Below are positions 16,476 through 27,000 of a DNA stretch of 64,000 bases, in pieces. How positions within the stretch are numbered: the first letter of the stretch is position 1; each line of letters opens with the position of its first letter. Position numbers and translations under genes: made by a program. The notes under the pieces are model-generated. The model had not been told where the DNA came from and searched no databases. It saw only the letters and a list, made by a program, of their open reading frames with translations. Origin of the DNA: Mesorhizobium sp. AR07 (lineage in GTDB: Bacteria; Pseudomonadota; Alphaproteobacteria; Rhizobiales; Rhizobiaceae); NCBI RefSeq assembly GCF_024746815.1, contig NZ_CP080528.1, positions 372,001 to 436,000 of the forward strand, given 5' to 3'.

Positions 16476-17037
16476 TCGTGAGAAAGCCGGGAAACTCCAC
16501 CTTCCGGCGGTCCAGAGAATGGTATCGGAGCAGGCGCAATTGCTGGCCGCCATGTACGGCGTCAAACGTGTCGTCGATGTCGAGCACAATCCGCTTCGGC
16601 ACCTGCCGGAAGGAAGCGCAATAGAGATCGACCATCGCCCGCCCCATCGCGACCAGCTCCCGCACGCCGGGCAGGTTCTCCAGCCGGCAGATCGGCGACT
16701 GGGAGGCCAGATCCCGACCCGACGGCAGCGCATCCTGGGCCATCTTGAAGACCGGATCGGAGCGCAGCCGGTTGGCGTCATTGCCATCCTCATAGCCGGC
16801 GGCGATCATCTTCATGCGAAAGCCGATCATGTCCGCCAGGCTGTGGACGACCTGGTCCGGGCAGCGCGGATCATCGATGCAACGCGCCAGACGGTCGGCC
16901 ACCCGCAGTCGTTTTTCCACCTCGGCCAGCACCAGAACGCCACAGTTGGAGGACAACATGCCGCCGTTGAAACGGGCGACGACGGACTTGCCGCCCACTG
17001 ATGACAAACCGCTCAGCGGCAGGGTAAGATCATTCAT
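16447..17037 (-). pseudogene. IS1380-family transposase, N-terminal half
   Basis: From MNDLTLPLSG the frame carries the IS1380 features: GGMLSSNCGVLVLAEVEKRL, DRLARCIDDPRCPDQVVHSL, SGRDLASQSPICRLENLPGV and the first catalytic Asp block VLDIDDTFDAVHGGQQLRL. Homology stops near 16533; the remaining residues are out of family and come from the IS3 remnant read backwards. The rest of the DDE domain is missing. Confidence 0.75.
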
Positions 17038-17088
17038 GGCGGGTGTGGTCTCCGGGAAATGATTCGGATCGGCTTTAGCAACCAAATC

Positions 17089-17472
17089 CTACGTCATTTC
17101 AATGGCTTGCGCCCCATCCGCCAACCACCCTGAATTTTTCGGGCTAGATAGCTCACGTGTTGTTGTTGGTGGGCGCCCCGGCAACCGCTTCATCTTGTCA
17201 ACCAGCCGCTCCAGCGATCCCGCGCGTTCCAACTCCGCAAAGAAATGATGCGGCGTGACGCTACCCAGCCGGTGCCTCGCGGCCAGTTTCCACACATAGG
17301 GATAGTCGACCATGAAATTGGATCGAGGCGACGCCTTGGATGGTTCAGCCTTGGTCAGGATGCCGCCGCCCACGAGCCGATCGGGAAGGAATTTGCCACC
17401 GAGAGCCATGCCGCCGATGCGTTGCCGGCCATGTTCTTCCACCGATCGGGCATACTGCAAACAACGTCCCAT
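17089..17472 (-). CDS. Hypothetical protein
   Basis: An open frame of 127 codons reads LGGKFLPDRLVGGGILTKAE, then FMVDYPYVWKLAARHRLGSV and FFAELERAGSLERLVDKMKR. The amphipathic middle looks like real protein. I recall no family, and the start is uncertain (ATG 17472, or a later one). It follows the IS1380 piece, so it may itself be a remnant of a larger gene. Confidence 0.35.
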   Translation of the reverse strand: MGRCLQYARSVEEHGRQRIGGMALGGKFLPDRLVGGGILTKAEPSKASPRSNFMVDYPYVWKLAARHRLGSVTPHHFFAELERAGSLERLVDKMKRLPGRPPTTTRELSSPKNSGWLADGAQAIEMT

Positions 17473-17738
17473 GTGAATGAAAAAGACCGCTCAGAACAAC
17501 GCTACAGCACGGGCTCTCACGGCGGGAATCCGAAGTTGTGACTGCAGGGGGAAGCGCCTTAGGCTTGGGTGGCATGCTTGTCTCACGCCAGTGGATTGGG
17601 ATGTGGTGTGCCCGTGCTGACTTCCTCTGGCGAGCCGGCCCACCGCGGGTTTGGTTACCACCCCTGTTTGACATTCTCCGTTGCCCAGCAGCCTACAATG
17701 CTTCCTACGCCCAACCTGGTCGCTGCAGCAAACCAGTG
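17473..17738. other. Intergenic, no recognisable gene
   Basis: Only weak overlapping frames. TTTGACA and TACAAT hexamers occur at about 17668-17700 but are spaced too far apart to be a standard promoter. Confidence 0.35.
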
Positions 17739-18833
17739 TCATTGAGGGATTCGAATAATCGCCTCAAAACCATCCTCGCGACCTGGGGCAGGCGAGGCAA
17801 ATTCAAGGCTGCCCCCGACGTGCTTGATAACATGATTAGCGATGGGTAGACCAGGGAAGTCCGGCTGAGTCTTACGACGCTCATATTCATATCGCTCTGT
17901 TATTTCGTCAAGGTCTGGGAGGGGCACCACCGGTCCTGCGTTTACAATGGCGATAGTTCCATTAGCTCGGACGGAAACTGTTGCCAGGGTATCGGGCAGT
18001 CCATGTGTGAGTGCATTGTCGAGTAGGTAATCAAGCGCGAGGTAAACCGCAAGGGCGTCTTCAAATTTGCGCACCAAAGAGGGGCAGCCGTCGACGTCAA
18101 GGATTAGCCGTCCGGCAAACCACGGCTTTTTCAAGAGGTCATTAACCTTTGACCGAACCTCTCGGACAAGATCGACGTGGTCTAGGACCGATTCGGCCAC
18201 GAAACTGTACCCGACGCCACGCACTGTCGCTATTCGCTCCCAGTCGATCTTTTTGCGGAGCCGGCTAACATAAACCTCCACGGTGTTGCTCTCAATCTCC
18301 GAACCCAAGGAAAAGAGTACGTCCTCGATCTTCGCCTTCGAAACTAACGTTCCGGGCCGGCGCAGAAGGCAGTTGAAAACTGTCCATTCGCATGCAGTCA
18401 GGTAGACCGGCTGCCCGTCGCGCTCGCAGCGCCGCTCGGCCGAGTTTATTGACAGCGTCCCGACACAATATGGCTCCGGGAACTTCCCATGACGACGCCC
18501 CACGGCATGAATGCGCGCGGAAAGTACGCCGAAATTGAACGGCTTGGCCAAATAGTCGGCGGCACCAGCGTTGAGCCCCTCGATTTCGTCCTGATCGCGG
18601 CCTGCCACGATGATGACCGGTGCCGAATCAGGCCGCTTCTTCATCTCCCGCAGGTAGTCGATGCCGTTGCCGTCTGGCAGCTCAATGTCGAGCAGAACAA
18701 GGTCGTAGGCGAACAGACTTGCTTTATCCCGCGCTTCGGACAGGTCCTTGGCCCAGTCGACCGCGTGGCCCATCGTATGTTCGCGTACATCGCGGACAAA
18801 GTCCTCGTTGTGTCCAATGAGCAAAATATACAT
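17739..18833 (-). CDS. OmpR-type response regulator fused to a histidine-kinase-like ATPase domain
   Basis: The ATG at 18833 follows GGAG at good spacing; a longer start at 18863 is possible. Numbering from the longer start, the receiver domain (11-125) has the phospho-acceptor Asp59 in LVLLDIELPDG and Lys107 in LAKPF. A winged helix follows (130-222; LTACEWTVFNCLLRRPGTLV, YVSRLRKKIDWERIATVRGV). Residues 225-374 resemble a HATPase_c domain: N-box LDYLLDNALTHG with Asn283, and G2-like GLPIANHVIKHVGGSLEF. There is no dimerisation/phospho-His domain and no clear DxGxG. No sensor kinase gene is adjacent. Confidence 0.75.
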   Translation of the reverse strand: MYILLIGHNEDFVRDVREHTMGHAVDWAKDLSEARDKASLFAYDLVLLDIELPDGNGIDYLREMKKRPDSAPVIIVAGRDQDEIEGLNAGAADYLAKPFNFGVLSARIHAVGRRHGKFPEPYCVGTLSINSAERRCERDGQPVYLTACEWTVFNCLLRRPGTLVSKAKIEDVLFSLGSEIESNTVEVYVSRLRKKIDWERIATVRGVGYSFVAESVLDHVDLVREVRSKVNDLLKKPWFAGRLILDVDGCPSLVRKFEDALAVYLALDYLLDNALTHGLPDTLATVSVRANGTIAIVNAGPVVPLPDLDEITERYEYERRKTQPDFPGLPIANHVIKHVGGSLEFASPAPGREDGFEAIIRIPQ

Positions 18834-19049
18834 GCCGAGCTCCATTAATATCGCAGGGTTCATGCCTAATGACGGAACCTGACGCTACGCTGAACCCCCG
18901 TGGCGCAAATGTCCGGCGGCTTTCAAGCTGCCGTCAGCTACGGGTGTTAGAAGCCCGTTACGGAACAACCAAAAAAGGCAAATTATGGACGCCATTCTTT
19001 TCTCGGCACTTTTTATTCATGTGACCACCGTTGGCGCTGCATCGGCCGT

Positions 19050-19275
19050 CGGCAAATCCGACGTTGGGATCGCCGAAAGGCGACCCTGCCAAGCGGTACT
19101 GACCAAGCTTGAAGCGGCCCGAAGGCAGATCGGGCGGCGGCGCGACGCTCAGCAATTCGCGCGCGAGTGCGAGGCTGACCTTGCGAGAGCCGCCGGCGAG
19201 CAAGCCGTAGTGCCGGATGCGGTGGAAGCCACGCGGCAGGATGTGGAGCAGGAATCTGCGGGCACAGAAGAAAAA
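19050..19275 (-). pseudogene. IS91-family transposase fragment
   Basis: The minus-strand frame contains RRFLLHILPRGFHRIRHYGL, then LAGGSRKVSLALARELLSVA, the highly conserved block near the C-terminus of IS91 (Y2 rolling-circle) transposases. The catalytic tyrosines and the N-terminal zinc finger are not found. The surrounding open frame (18958-19818) is much longer but the rest shows no homology I recognise. Confidence 0.6.
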
Positions 19276-19343
19276 GCCCGCTGCCGGGAGGAGGTGGCAG
19301 CGGGCTTGATTTGAAATGCAGCGCGGGAGGAGGTGCACTGCAT

Positions 19344-20067
19344 TCAGCGTCGGCATCGCATCTGGGAGGAGTAGATGGCCGACAGGAGGATCATATCGGT
19401 TGCCGAAAATATTGCAATGCACAAAACTGTGTATCGCACCTGCGAACACGTTACCTGGGCCGCGCATCAGGTGGCTCAGCTCAGTCCGGAAATCGCAATA
19501 CCGCCTCGTCGTGACATATTCGGCCTTCCTGTAGGCGGCTTCCAGCCCCGCGGGCCGCGGCAAGCGAGCTGGTGAGTTTTCTCGCTTTATAGAACGGCCG
19601 CTTGCCGTACGAGAGGGATGGCGGCTCCCAGTCGGGATCAGGCTGTCGGCGAAGCTGAAGCCCAGCGATACGGGTCTTCTCCCATCCGGGCGTCCATCCC
19701 TGCCGAAAGTTCCGGCACGACCGCCAGGAGAGATGGAGAATGTAACTGTGCTACAGGCCGTCAGACGATGGTACGAAAAGAGGAGTGCGATCCGGGCGCC
19801 GCTGGCGACGAGCCGCACAGGTGCTCATTCTTCTCGACAAGCGCACCGCGTACTACGAAGCGCAGCGTGGCGCGGTCCCGGGCTCATGACGATGCCCGCG
19901 AATTCGTCCATAGGGCGAAAGTTGGCGCCGAGATCGCCCACATCGCGCCAGAGGCAGAGGCGGAGATGGACGTCGACGTCGTGCGAGCGGTCGACGACGA
20001 CGAGCTTGATCGGCACCGACCTGGGTCAACGCACAGGATCTGACTGCGCCCGTGGCCCCAGAGCAGG
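19344..20067. other. No recognisable gene
   Basis: Several overlapping short frames, none with family motifs. The minus-strand stretch at 19825-20016 (VGDLGANFRPMDEFAGIVMS) looks protein-like and may be a remnant, but I cannot assign it. Confidence 0.35.
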
Positions 20068-20564
20068 CTATGGAACACGCAGCAGTTTCTCATATCTCTT
20101 GATCAGCCGATCCCGCTTCAGACGCGAGAGCTTCTGGATCCAGAAGATTCCATCGAGTTGATCAATCTCATGTTGGTGGCAGACAGCTAGCAAGCCGTCG
20201 GCTTCTTCGACCTGCTCGACGCCGTCCAAATCCTGATAGCCTACGCGAACGAAAGCATGGCGTTCGATCTCCTCAGTGACGCCTGGCATCGAGACACTAC
20301 CTTCCGTGTGCCGGATCATTTCGGCGGAGGCCCAAAGGATAGCCGGATTGACGTAAGTCCGGAGCCGCGCTGGGGACAGTTCGATTACGACCAGTCGCTT
20401 CAAAATGCCGATATGCGGGGCGGTGATCCCGATGCCAGGCGCCGCTGCATGGTGTCCGCCAGGTCGATGGCGAGGTTCCGCAATTCGTCATCGAAGTCTG
20501 TTACGGGCTCGGCGACAGCTCGAAGGCGACGGTCGGGAAATCTCACGATCGGCCGGACCGTCAC
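20068..20564 (-). pseudogene. def: Peptide deformylase-like protein, frameshifted
   Basis: From a GTG at 20564 the reading is VTVRPIVRFPDRRLRAVAEP, then ELRNLAIDLADTMQ. After a frame change near 20447 it continues APGIGITAPHIGILKRLVVI to the stop. A one-base deletion explains it. The three deformylase motifs are recognisable but unusual: GIGITAPHIG for GxGxAAxQ, EGSVSMPGV for EGCLS (the metal-binding Cys is Ser), and HEIDQLDGI for HEIDHLxG. Such divergent copies resemble the type III deformylase-like group, whose activity is doubtful. It lies just downstream of the broken mucR gene. Confidence 0.75.
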
Positions 20565-20567
20565 ATG

Positions 20568-21090
20568 TCACTCCTTCGCCTCAGCGATCATCGTGTCGGA
20601 AGTCTGGTGATCTTCAGGCCGATCTTGCGGCGTTTCGCCGGTGCTGGCGCCGGGGGGAACTACGGGCTCAGGCACTGCTCCCTTTCTTCCTAGCCCGCTT
20701 GCCTTCGCCAGTTGAGAGCGCGCTGCCGTGTAGTTAGGGGCAACCATCGGGTAGTCCGCAGGCAAGCCCCACTTTGCGCGGTATTCATCCGGCGTCATGT
20801 ATTGTAGTGAGTACCGATGTGGCGCCTAAGCGATTTGAATTTCCTGCCGTCTTCCAGGCAGATGATGAAATCTGGCGTCACCGAGTTCTTGATCGGGACC
20901 GCTGGCGCGCGCCTTTCTTCCGGCTGTGCCGCCGGTGCTTCCCGCAGCTTGCTGACCGCTGCATAGGTATCGGCAGCCACGCGGCCGAGTTCGGACGCGT
21001 GGAAAGCGGATTGTTGCTGACATACGCGGCAACGATGTTCGCGGTCAGCTCCAGGAGCTCAGTTTCGGGCGCAGCAATCTCTTCAGGCAT
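20568..21090 (-). pseudogene. mucR: Ros/MucR-family zinc-finger regulator, two frameshifts
   Basis: The three segments lie in different frames. They are MPEEIAAPETELLELTANIV-AAYVSNNPLS, then ELGRVAADTYAAVSKLREAP to VTPDFIICLEDGRKFKSLRR with the zinc-finger Cys and first His, then MTPDEYRAKWGLPADYPMVA followed by NYTAARSQLAKASGLGRK. Breaks fall near 20990 and 20808. Intact MucR binds AT-rich promoters and controls exopolysaccharide and symbiosis genes. In this copy the zinc finger is only partly preserved in one frame (RRHIGTHYN). Confidence 0.8.
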
Positions 21091-21454
21091 TTGCGAATTC
21101 TCGAGATATCTCGTTCGTTGCGATCCCAACCGCGATCTCGCTACAGGAAACTTGGCCGGCCGTACAGGACCGGAAGCCGTCGGTGACGATCCGCATTGTC
21201 TGGGGAGCGATGCAGGGGCCATGGACGAGGGATTGCGCGTTATTCGCACTGGCGCCCATGGCAGGTTCCAACCCCGCTCTTATCGGCTCATTTCCCTTGG
21301 TCCAATCCCGACCTTTCCGATCAACCCGCAAGGGGTCCGCTACGCGAGCGTGCGGCCTTGAGGCTGACGCCTCTGCGGTGATCGCGGTCCGTCCCGAACC
21401 CGACGGGCGCCTGTCGAGCGGGGAATTGGTCCCCGCCACAACGGGAGCCAGACC
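21091..21454. other. Leader region of the ICE accessory block
   Basis: No convincing gene. GC-rich sequence just before the 21455 start has ACAACGGGAG, a usable ribosome binding site for the small protein. Confidence 0.4.
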
Positions 21455-21637
21455 ATGTCGCACAATCTCAGCCTCGCGCAGTCCCACGCGTTCGAGCTCG
21501 CCCGCACCCTGATGGTCCCGGTGACGCTGTTCCAGGTCGACGGCGAATACGGCGTCCTGCCGAGCGACGAACTCGACGACGCCGACGTCATCGTCCTCCA
21601 CGAATACGACCCCTACCAGTTCGGCCCGGCTCATTGA
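21455..21637 (+). CDS. Small conserved hypothetical protein
   Basis: Sixty residues, MSHNLSLAQSHAFELARTLM then VPVTLFQVDGEYGVLPSDEL, ending with an acidic tail (DDADVIVLHEYDPYQFG). A purine-rich GGGAG lies upstream at good spacing. It precedes the DUF3991, DUF1419 and DUF3085 genes on the same strand, as I recall for rhizobial plasmid and ICE accessory regions. Function unknown. Confidence 0.6.
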   Translation: MSHNLSLAQSHAFELARTLMVPVTLFQVDGEYGVLPSDELDDADVIVLHEYDPYQFGPAH

Positions 21638-21873
21638 GCCGGGTTCGCCCGAGCGGACGTATGCCGCTTGCGAGCGGCGGCCGCAAGGGAGGCTGCGCCG
21701 CGGCTGGCGATGCCGTGGCGCTACCGCGCCCTGATCGATTCATCAGTTGCCAGCCGCGCCCTTGCCCCCATCGCTCTTCGCGGCGGGCGAGGATGGTTCC
21801 GCAAAGGCTGCGGAAACGGAAAGGCAATCGAGGAAAGGGCCGGGGAGTGTGAAGGCGATCCGGCGGAAAAACG

Positions 21874-22860
21874 ATGGAAAAGAGAGACGTCGAGGAATTG
21901 AGGGATCGTGTGCTCTGCGCGGCCGTGCTGGAGCGGGCCGGTTTCGCGATCGATCTGAAGGAAAGCACGCGCCGGGCGGTCAAATACCGGCGCGGTGACG
22001 ATATCATTATCGTCATCCACGATGGCAAGGGCTGGTTCGATCCGCTGTCCGACGCTAAAGGCGACGTGTTTTCGCTCGTGGCGCATCTCGACGACATCGG
22101 GTTCGCGGAGGTGCTGCAGCGGGTTTCGGAACTGGTCGGCTTCGTGCCGAGCGAACCAGTCTGGACGCGCCAGCCCCGCGACCACGCGCCGGACATCGGC
22201 GTCACCGAGCGCTGGCGTTTTCGTCGCAAGCCCTGGCGAGGCTCCATGACCGGGCGGTATCTGCGCAACGAGCGGGACCTCCCGGAATCCGTCATCCGGG
22301 CGGCGATGCGGCAGGATCGGCTTCGCGAGGGACCGCGCGGCAGTGTATGGGCCGCTCATGTCGACGACGACGGTGTCGTCACCGGCTGGGAAGAACGCGG
22401 ACCGGAATGGCGCGGATTCGCCACCGGCGGCGGGAAGGTACTGTTCCGCTTGGGGCCACGCGAGGCCATTCGCTTCTGCGTTACGGAGGCGGCGATCGAC
22501 GCGATGAGCCTTGCCGCGATCGAAAGCCTGCGGCCCGACAGCCTCTATCTGAGCACCGGCGGCGGATGGGCGCCCGCGACCGAGACGGCCATACGGACGC
22601 TTGCGACCCGCCCGAATACGCAGCTTGTCGCCGCGACCGACAACAATGTGCAGGGCGAAGCCTATGCCGAACGCATCGAGGCGATCGCCGTCGCGGCGGC
22701 ATGCGGCTTTGCGCGGTTGCGGCCGGTCACGGAAGACTGGAACGACGATCTGCAGGCGATGATGAAAGAAGAAGAGGAACGGAGAGGGAAGAAGAAACCC
22801 GACTGCCGCATGCCGCCTGCCGCGTCAAGGGTGAAGCTTCGCCCGCTGCGCGGCCCTTGA
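21874..22860 (+). CDS. DUF3991/TOPRIM domain protein (primase-like)
   Basis: The 328-residue protein has the DUF3991 layout. The N-terminal part (VLERAGFAIDLKESTRRAVK, KGWFDPLSDAKGDVFSLVAH) resembles DnaG-type zinc-binding primase ends but without cysteines. The middle is DUF3991 (MTGRYLRNERDLPESVIRAA). A TOPRIM-like half follows (IRFCVTEAAIDAMSLAAIES with Glu and Asp, then TQLVAATDNNVQGEAYAERI). It probably acts on single-stranded DNA in plasmid/ICE replication or transfer. The C-terminal tail after VTEDWNDDL is low-complexity and charged. Confidence 0.85.
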   Translation: MEKRDVEELRDRVLCAAVLERAGFAIDLKESTRRAVKYRRGDDIIIVIHDGKGWFDPLSDAKGDVFSLVAHLDDIGFAEVLQRVSELVGFVPSEPVWTRQPRDHAPDIGVTERWRFRRKPWRGSMTGRYLRNERDLPESVIRAAMRQDRLREGPRGSVWAAHVDDDGVVTGWEERGPEWRGFATGGGKVLFRLGPREAIRFCVTEAAIDAMSLAAIESLRPDSLYLSTGGGWAPATETAIRTLATRPNTQLVAATDNNVQGEAYAERIEAIAVAAACGFARLRPVTEDWNDDLQAMMKEEEERRGKKKPDCRMPPAASRVKLRPLRGP

Positions 22861-22972
22861 CCCGGCCGGACGGAGAGGCGGCCGCGGGGGAGGGGTCATG
22901 AAGGGCTGAATTGACGGCGAAGTCGGAAGGATAAGCCGCGCTCCAGCCCGACGAGGCTGAAAGGAGCCCGCC

Positions 22973-23572
22973 ATGCACCCCGTATCCCCGATCAGAAAGG
23001 TCTTTCAGGGCGTCGCCGACCGGCGCCAGATGTTCCGCATGTTCGACCGTCACGCGCAACGGCCCAACCGCTGGGACGCGAGCGCGCTCTATGCCGGCGA
23101 ATGGTTCGAGACCGGCCAGGCAGACCACGACTATATGTTCGAGATCCTGCCGCCACTCTGGATGCGCGGCGACATGTTCGCGATGCGCGAATTCCTGACC
23201 GGTAGTGTCACCAGCGTCTTCTTCGCGCTGACGATCGACAGCCAGTTCCGTCATTTCCACGGCTATTGCGATCTTTCCGACAGGGGCTCACCCGAGCGGA
23301 TGCGTGCCACGATCGTCGACCGGGAATCGCGGCCGGTGAAGGCAATGACGCGGACCGAGCGCCTCGATCACATCTGGAGCGCGACCCATGATGATTATCG
23401 CGGCTATGCCGGGGAGCGCTGGCCGGAGCCTGCACGTGGCAAGCGGACCATCACCGTCTACGGCGGCAGCCGGGGCACGACGTTGAAGCTGCTCAACGAT
23501 CTCACCGACGAAGAGATCTCGGCCAAGCTTCCGGTGCATCTGCGCTACCTCCCCGACGCGATCGCGGCGTGA
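22973..23572 (+). CDS. DUF1419 family protein
   Basis: The 199-residue protein (VFQGVADRRQMFRMFDRHAQ, then FEILPPLWMRGDMFAMREFL and FHGYCDLSDRGSPERMRATI) fits DUF1419, known from rhizobial plasmids. AAAGGAG is eight bases before the ATG. Its stop lies just before the next gene, consistent with an operon. Function unknown. Confidence 0.8.
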   Translation: MHPVSPIRKVFQGVADRRQMFRMFDRHAQRPNRWDASALYAGEWFETGQADHDYMFEILPPLWMRGDMFAMREFLTGSVTSVFFALTIDSQFRHFHGYCDLSDRGSPERMRATIVDRESRPVKAMTRTERLDHIWSATHDDYRGYAGERWPEPARGKRTITVYGGSRGTTLKLLNDLTDEEISAKLPVHLRYLPDAIAA

Positions 23573-23583
23573 GGGGGGCGGCC

Positions 23584-23983
23584 ATGTTCACGTTTCCCAT
23601 TCTCGGCGTTCGCAAGGTCATCGAACGCGGAAAGACCGATGCCGCCGCCAATGGCGGATTCCGCAACCCGTATTACGGCCTCAGGCCCGGCACGGGCGAG
23701 ATCCCCGGCGTTTGGCTGGTCGGAGACCAGGGGGTCTACATCATGTCGAACGGAAAACTCGCCGACGGTGACCGCCCGCTCGTGGTCTATTTCGACGAGT
23801 GCCATCCGGTCGGCAATCCGGACTGGTTCCATTACAAACACCGTCATTTCGGCGGTGACGACGGGATCGAATTCATCGACGCCCGAGAGGCTCATTCCGC
23901 TGTTCGATCGGAACATCCGCCGCACTCATCTGCTCGTGCAGCTGACCGAGACCGAAGTCTCGCTGTCCCTGATCGCCCGCTAG
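23584..23983 (+). pseudogene. DUF3085 family protein, C-terminus frameshifted
   Basis: From MFTFPILGVRKVIERGKTDA the frame reads GFRNPYYGLRPGTGEIPGVW and HFGGDDGIEFIDARE as in DUF3085. The natural ending IPLFDRNIRRTHLLVQLTET-EVSLSLIAR is in another frame and ends at TAG 23981-23983. One extra base near 23893 causes it. As read, the frame runs to 24036 with an unrelated proline-rich tail. The main domain is complete, so a variant protein could still be made. Confidence 0.65.
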
Positions 23984-24067
23984 CCCCTTCACAACCTCCC
24001 CAGCCCTTCACGCGGCCGACAACGCCGTCCGCGTGATCGCGCTCGCCAAAATCCAAGGAGATTTTCC

Positions 24068-27000
24068 ATGCCCCACGACGACCCCTTCACTCTCGACCTC
24101 TTCGGAAACACTGCGCTGTCCTCGGGCCTCTGCGTCGGGGTAACGGCCTTTTCGACGTCTTCCGCCGATAGTCCGGTCGATGACGATCCGTCTCCCGTCT
24201 CACCAGCCCCGGCCATGCCGATCGGCGCGGCCGCATTGCCTGCTCGGGCGCATCAGGTCGATAAGGGCGAGAACTTCAAGCTGGCAGCGACCCGCGGCCT
24301 TGGCACATCCTGGCGGGACCGGGCTCGTGACAATCTCGCCGCCATACGGCTCGCCGCCGATATCGTCGACCAGCAGCGGTTTGCCACGCCCGAGGAACAA
24401 GCAGCGCTGATCCGGTTCACCGGCTTTGGAGCTTCAGCACTGGCGAACGGCGTGTTCCGCCGCCCCGGCGAGCAGACGTTTCGCCAGGGCTGGGAGAAGA
24501 TAGCCGCCGATCTGGAGGAGGCGGTCGACAGCCGGGACTACGCCTCGCTGGCCCGCTGCACGCAGTACGCCCATTTCACACCGGAATACATCATCAGAGC
24601 TCTGGGCCGGCTTGCGGCGGCTCGGCTTCCGTGGCGGCAGTGTGCTGGAGCCGGGCGTCGGCACAGGGCTCTTTCCGGCGTTGATGCCAGAGGCATTGCG
24701 CGCTGCCTCGCACGTCACCGGCATCGAGATCGATCCGGTCACGGCGCGGATCGGCTGCCTCCTTCAGCCGAACGCCCGAATCCTCAACCAGGATTTCGCG
24801 CGGGTCGACTTGGCCGAGCATTTCGATCTGGCGGTCGGCAATCCGCCGTTCTCGGACAGGATCGTCGACCCCGCATACCGCTCGCACGGCTTCCGGCTAC
24901 ACGACTACTTCATCGCAAAGGCCGTCTCTCGGCTGAAGCCGGGCGCACTCGCCGCCTTCGTCACCTCCAGTGGAACGATGGACAAGGCCGATGCCCGCGC
25001 CCGCAAGCACATCGCCACAATGGCGGATCTGGTGGCTGCCGTTCGCCTGCCGGAGGGCAGCTTTCGCGCCGATGCCGGGACGGATGTTGTCGTCGACATC
25101 CTGTTCTTCCGCAGGCGCAAGCACGGAGAGCCCGAAGGCGGTGTGTCATGGCTCGACCTGGAGGACGTTCAGCCCGCCACCGAGGACGAGAGCGCAATCC
25201 GCGTGAACCGCTGGTTTGCGATGCATCCTGACATGGTGCTCGGCGAGCATGCCCGTCGCCGCGGGATCTACGGTCCCGACGAGACCTATACCTGCCTGCC
25301 GCATGCCGGCACGGATCTCGATGCGGCACTGACAGCCGTCGTGCATCTCCTTCCGGAAGCCATCTATGACGGCGAACCGGAAGAGATCGGAGCAGACGCT
25401 GGCGAGCATGTTGAAGCGCCGGCCCGCAACGCTGCGGACGGCGCGACAATCCGCGAGGGCAGCTACTTCATCGGCCAGAACACCGCGCTGATGCAGACGG
25501 TCGACGGCGAGCCCGTCACCATCCAGATTCGGAAGGGCGTGACCGGCGACGGCATCCCGGAAAAGCATGTCCGCATCCTCCGCAAGCTGGTCCCGATCCG
25601 TGACGCCGTACGCGAGGTGCTGAAGGCCCAGGAGTTCGACCGGCCGTGGAAGCCGGCGCAGGTCAGGCTGCGCATCGCCTGGTCGAGCTCGTGCGCGCGT
25701 TCGACCGATCAACTTTACCACTGTCTCGACCGCGCAAGATGAGGAAACCGGCGACGTGCGCGAGACGCACCGCCGGCCCAACATCCAGCCGTTCCTGGAC
25801 GATCCCGATTGCTGGCTGGTGGCCTCAATCGAGGACTACGACCTGGAGACCAACACGGCAAAGCCCGGACCCCTGTTTACCGAGCGCGTGATCGCGCCAC
25901 CCCCGCCGCCCGTCATCACGTCGCCGGCCGATGCGCTGGCGGTCGTGCTCAACGAGCGCGGGCATGTCGATCCCGATCACATCGCCGAGCTGTTGCATCG
26001 GGATGTCGCAGATGTCATCGACGAACTGGGGCAGGCGATCTTTCAGGATCCATCGTCAGGTGCGTGGCAGACAGCCGATGCCTATCTCTCCGGCCCTGTC
26101 CGCTCCAAGCTCGTCGCGGCCGAGGCCGCAGGAGTGCTCGATCCGACGTTCGCCCGCAACGGCGCGGCGTTGAAAGGGGTCCAGCCGGCCGACCTTCGGC
26201 CTTCGGACATCACCGCACGTCTCGGCGCCCCCTGGATCCCAGCCGCCGATATCGTGGCCTTCGTGAAGGAGACGATGGATGCCGACATCACCATCCATCA
26301 CACGCCCGCGCTCGCCTGCTGGACGGTGAACGCCCGCCAGCTCGGATGGAGTGCTGCCGGCACCACGGAATGGGGAACACATCGCCGCGATGCCGGGCAG
26401 CTCTTGTCCGATGCGCTGAATTCCTCCATCCCGCAGATCTTCGACACGGTCAAGGACGGCAATACAGAACGCCGCGTGCTCAACACAGTCGAGACGGAAG
26501 CGGCCAAGGAGAAGCTGCAGAAGATCAAGACTGCCTTCCAGAACTGGATCTGGTCCGACCCCGATCGTACCGACCGGCTGGCGCGGCTCTATAACGATAC
26601 GTTCAACAACATCGCGCCGCGATCCTTCAACGGCGATCATCTCCAGCTACCTGGCGCTTGCTGCGCGCTTTCTCTTTATGGCCACCAGAAGCGGGTCATC
26701 TGGCGCATCATCTCTTCCGAGAGCACCTACGTCGCGCACGCCGTCGGCGCCGGCAAGACCATGGCAATCGCCGCCGCTGTCATGGAGCAGCGCCGTCTCG
26801 GGCTGATCAACAAGGCCATGCTGGTCGTGCCCGGTCATTGCCTGGCGCAGGCGGCCCGCGAGTTTCTGGCGCTCTACCCGAACGCCCGCATCCTCGTCGC
26901 CGACGAGACCAACTTCACCAAGGACAAGCGCCATCGCTTCCTGTCGCGCGCGGCGACGGCGAACTGGGACGCGATCATCATCACGCATTCCGCATTTCGC

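Noticed and set aside
16387..17001. Plus-strand frame of 204 codons
   Set aside because: Only its first residues belong to the IS3 remnant; the rest is antisense to the IS1380 transposase.
18958..19818. The 286-codon minus-strand frame as a complete gene
   Set aside because: Only about 60 residues match IS91 transposase; the rest has no homology and no start signal.
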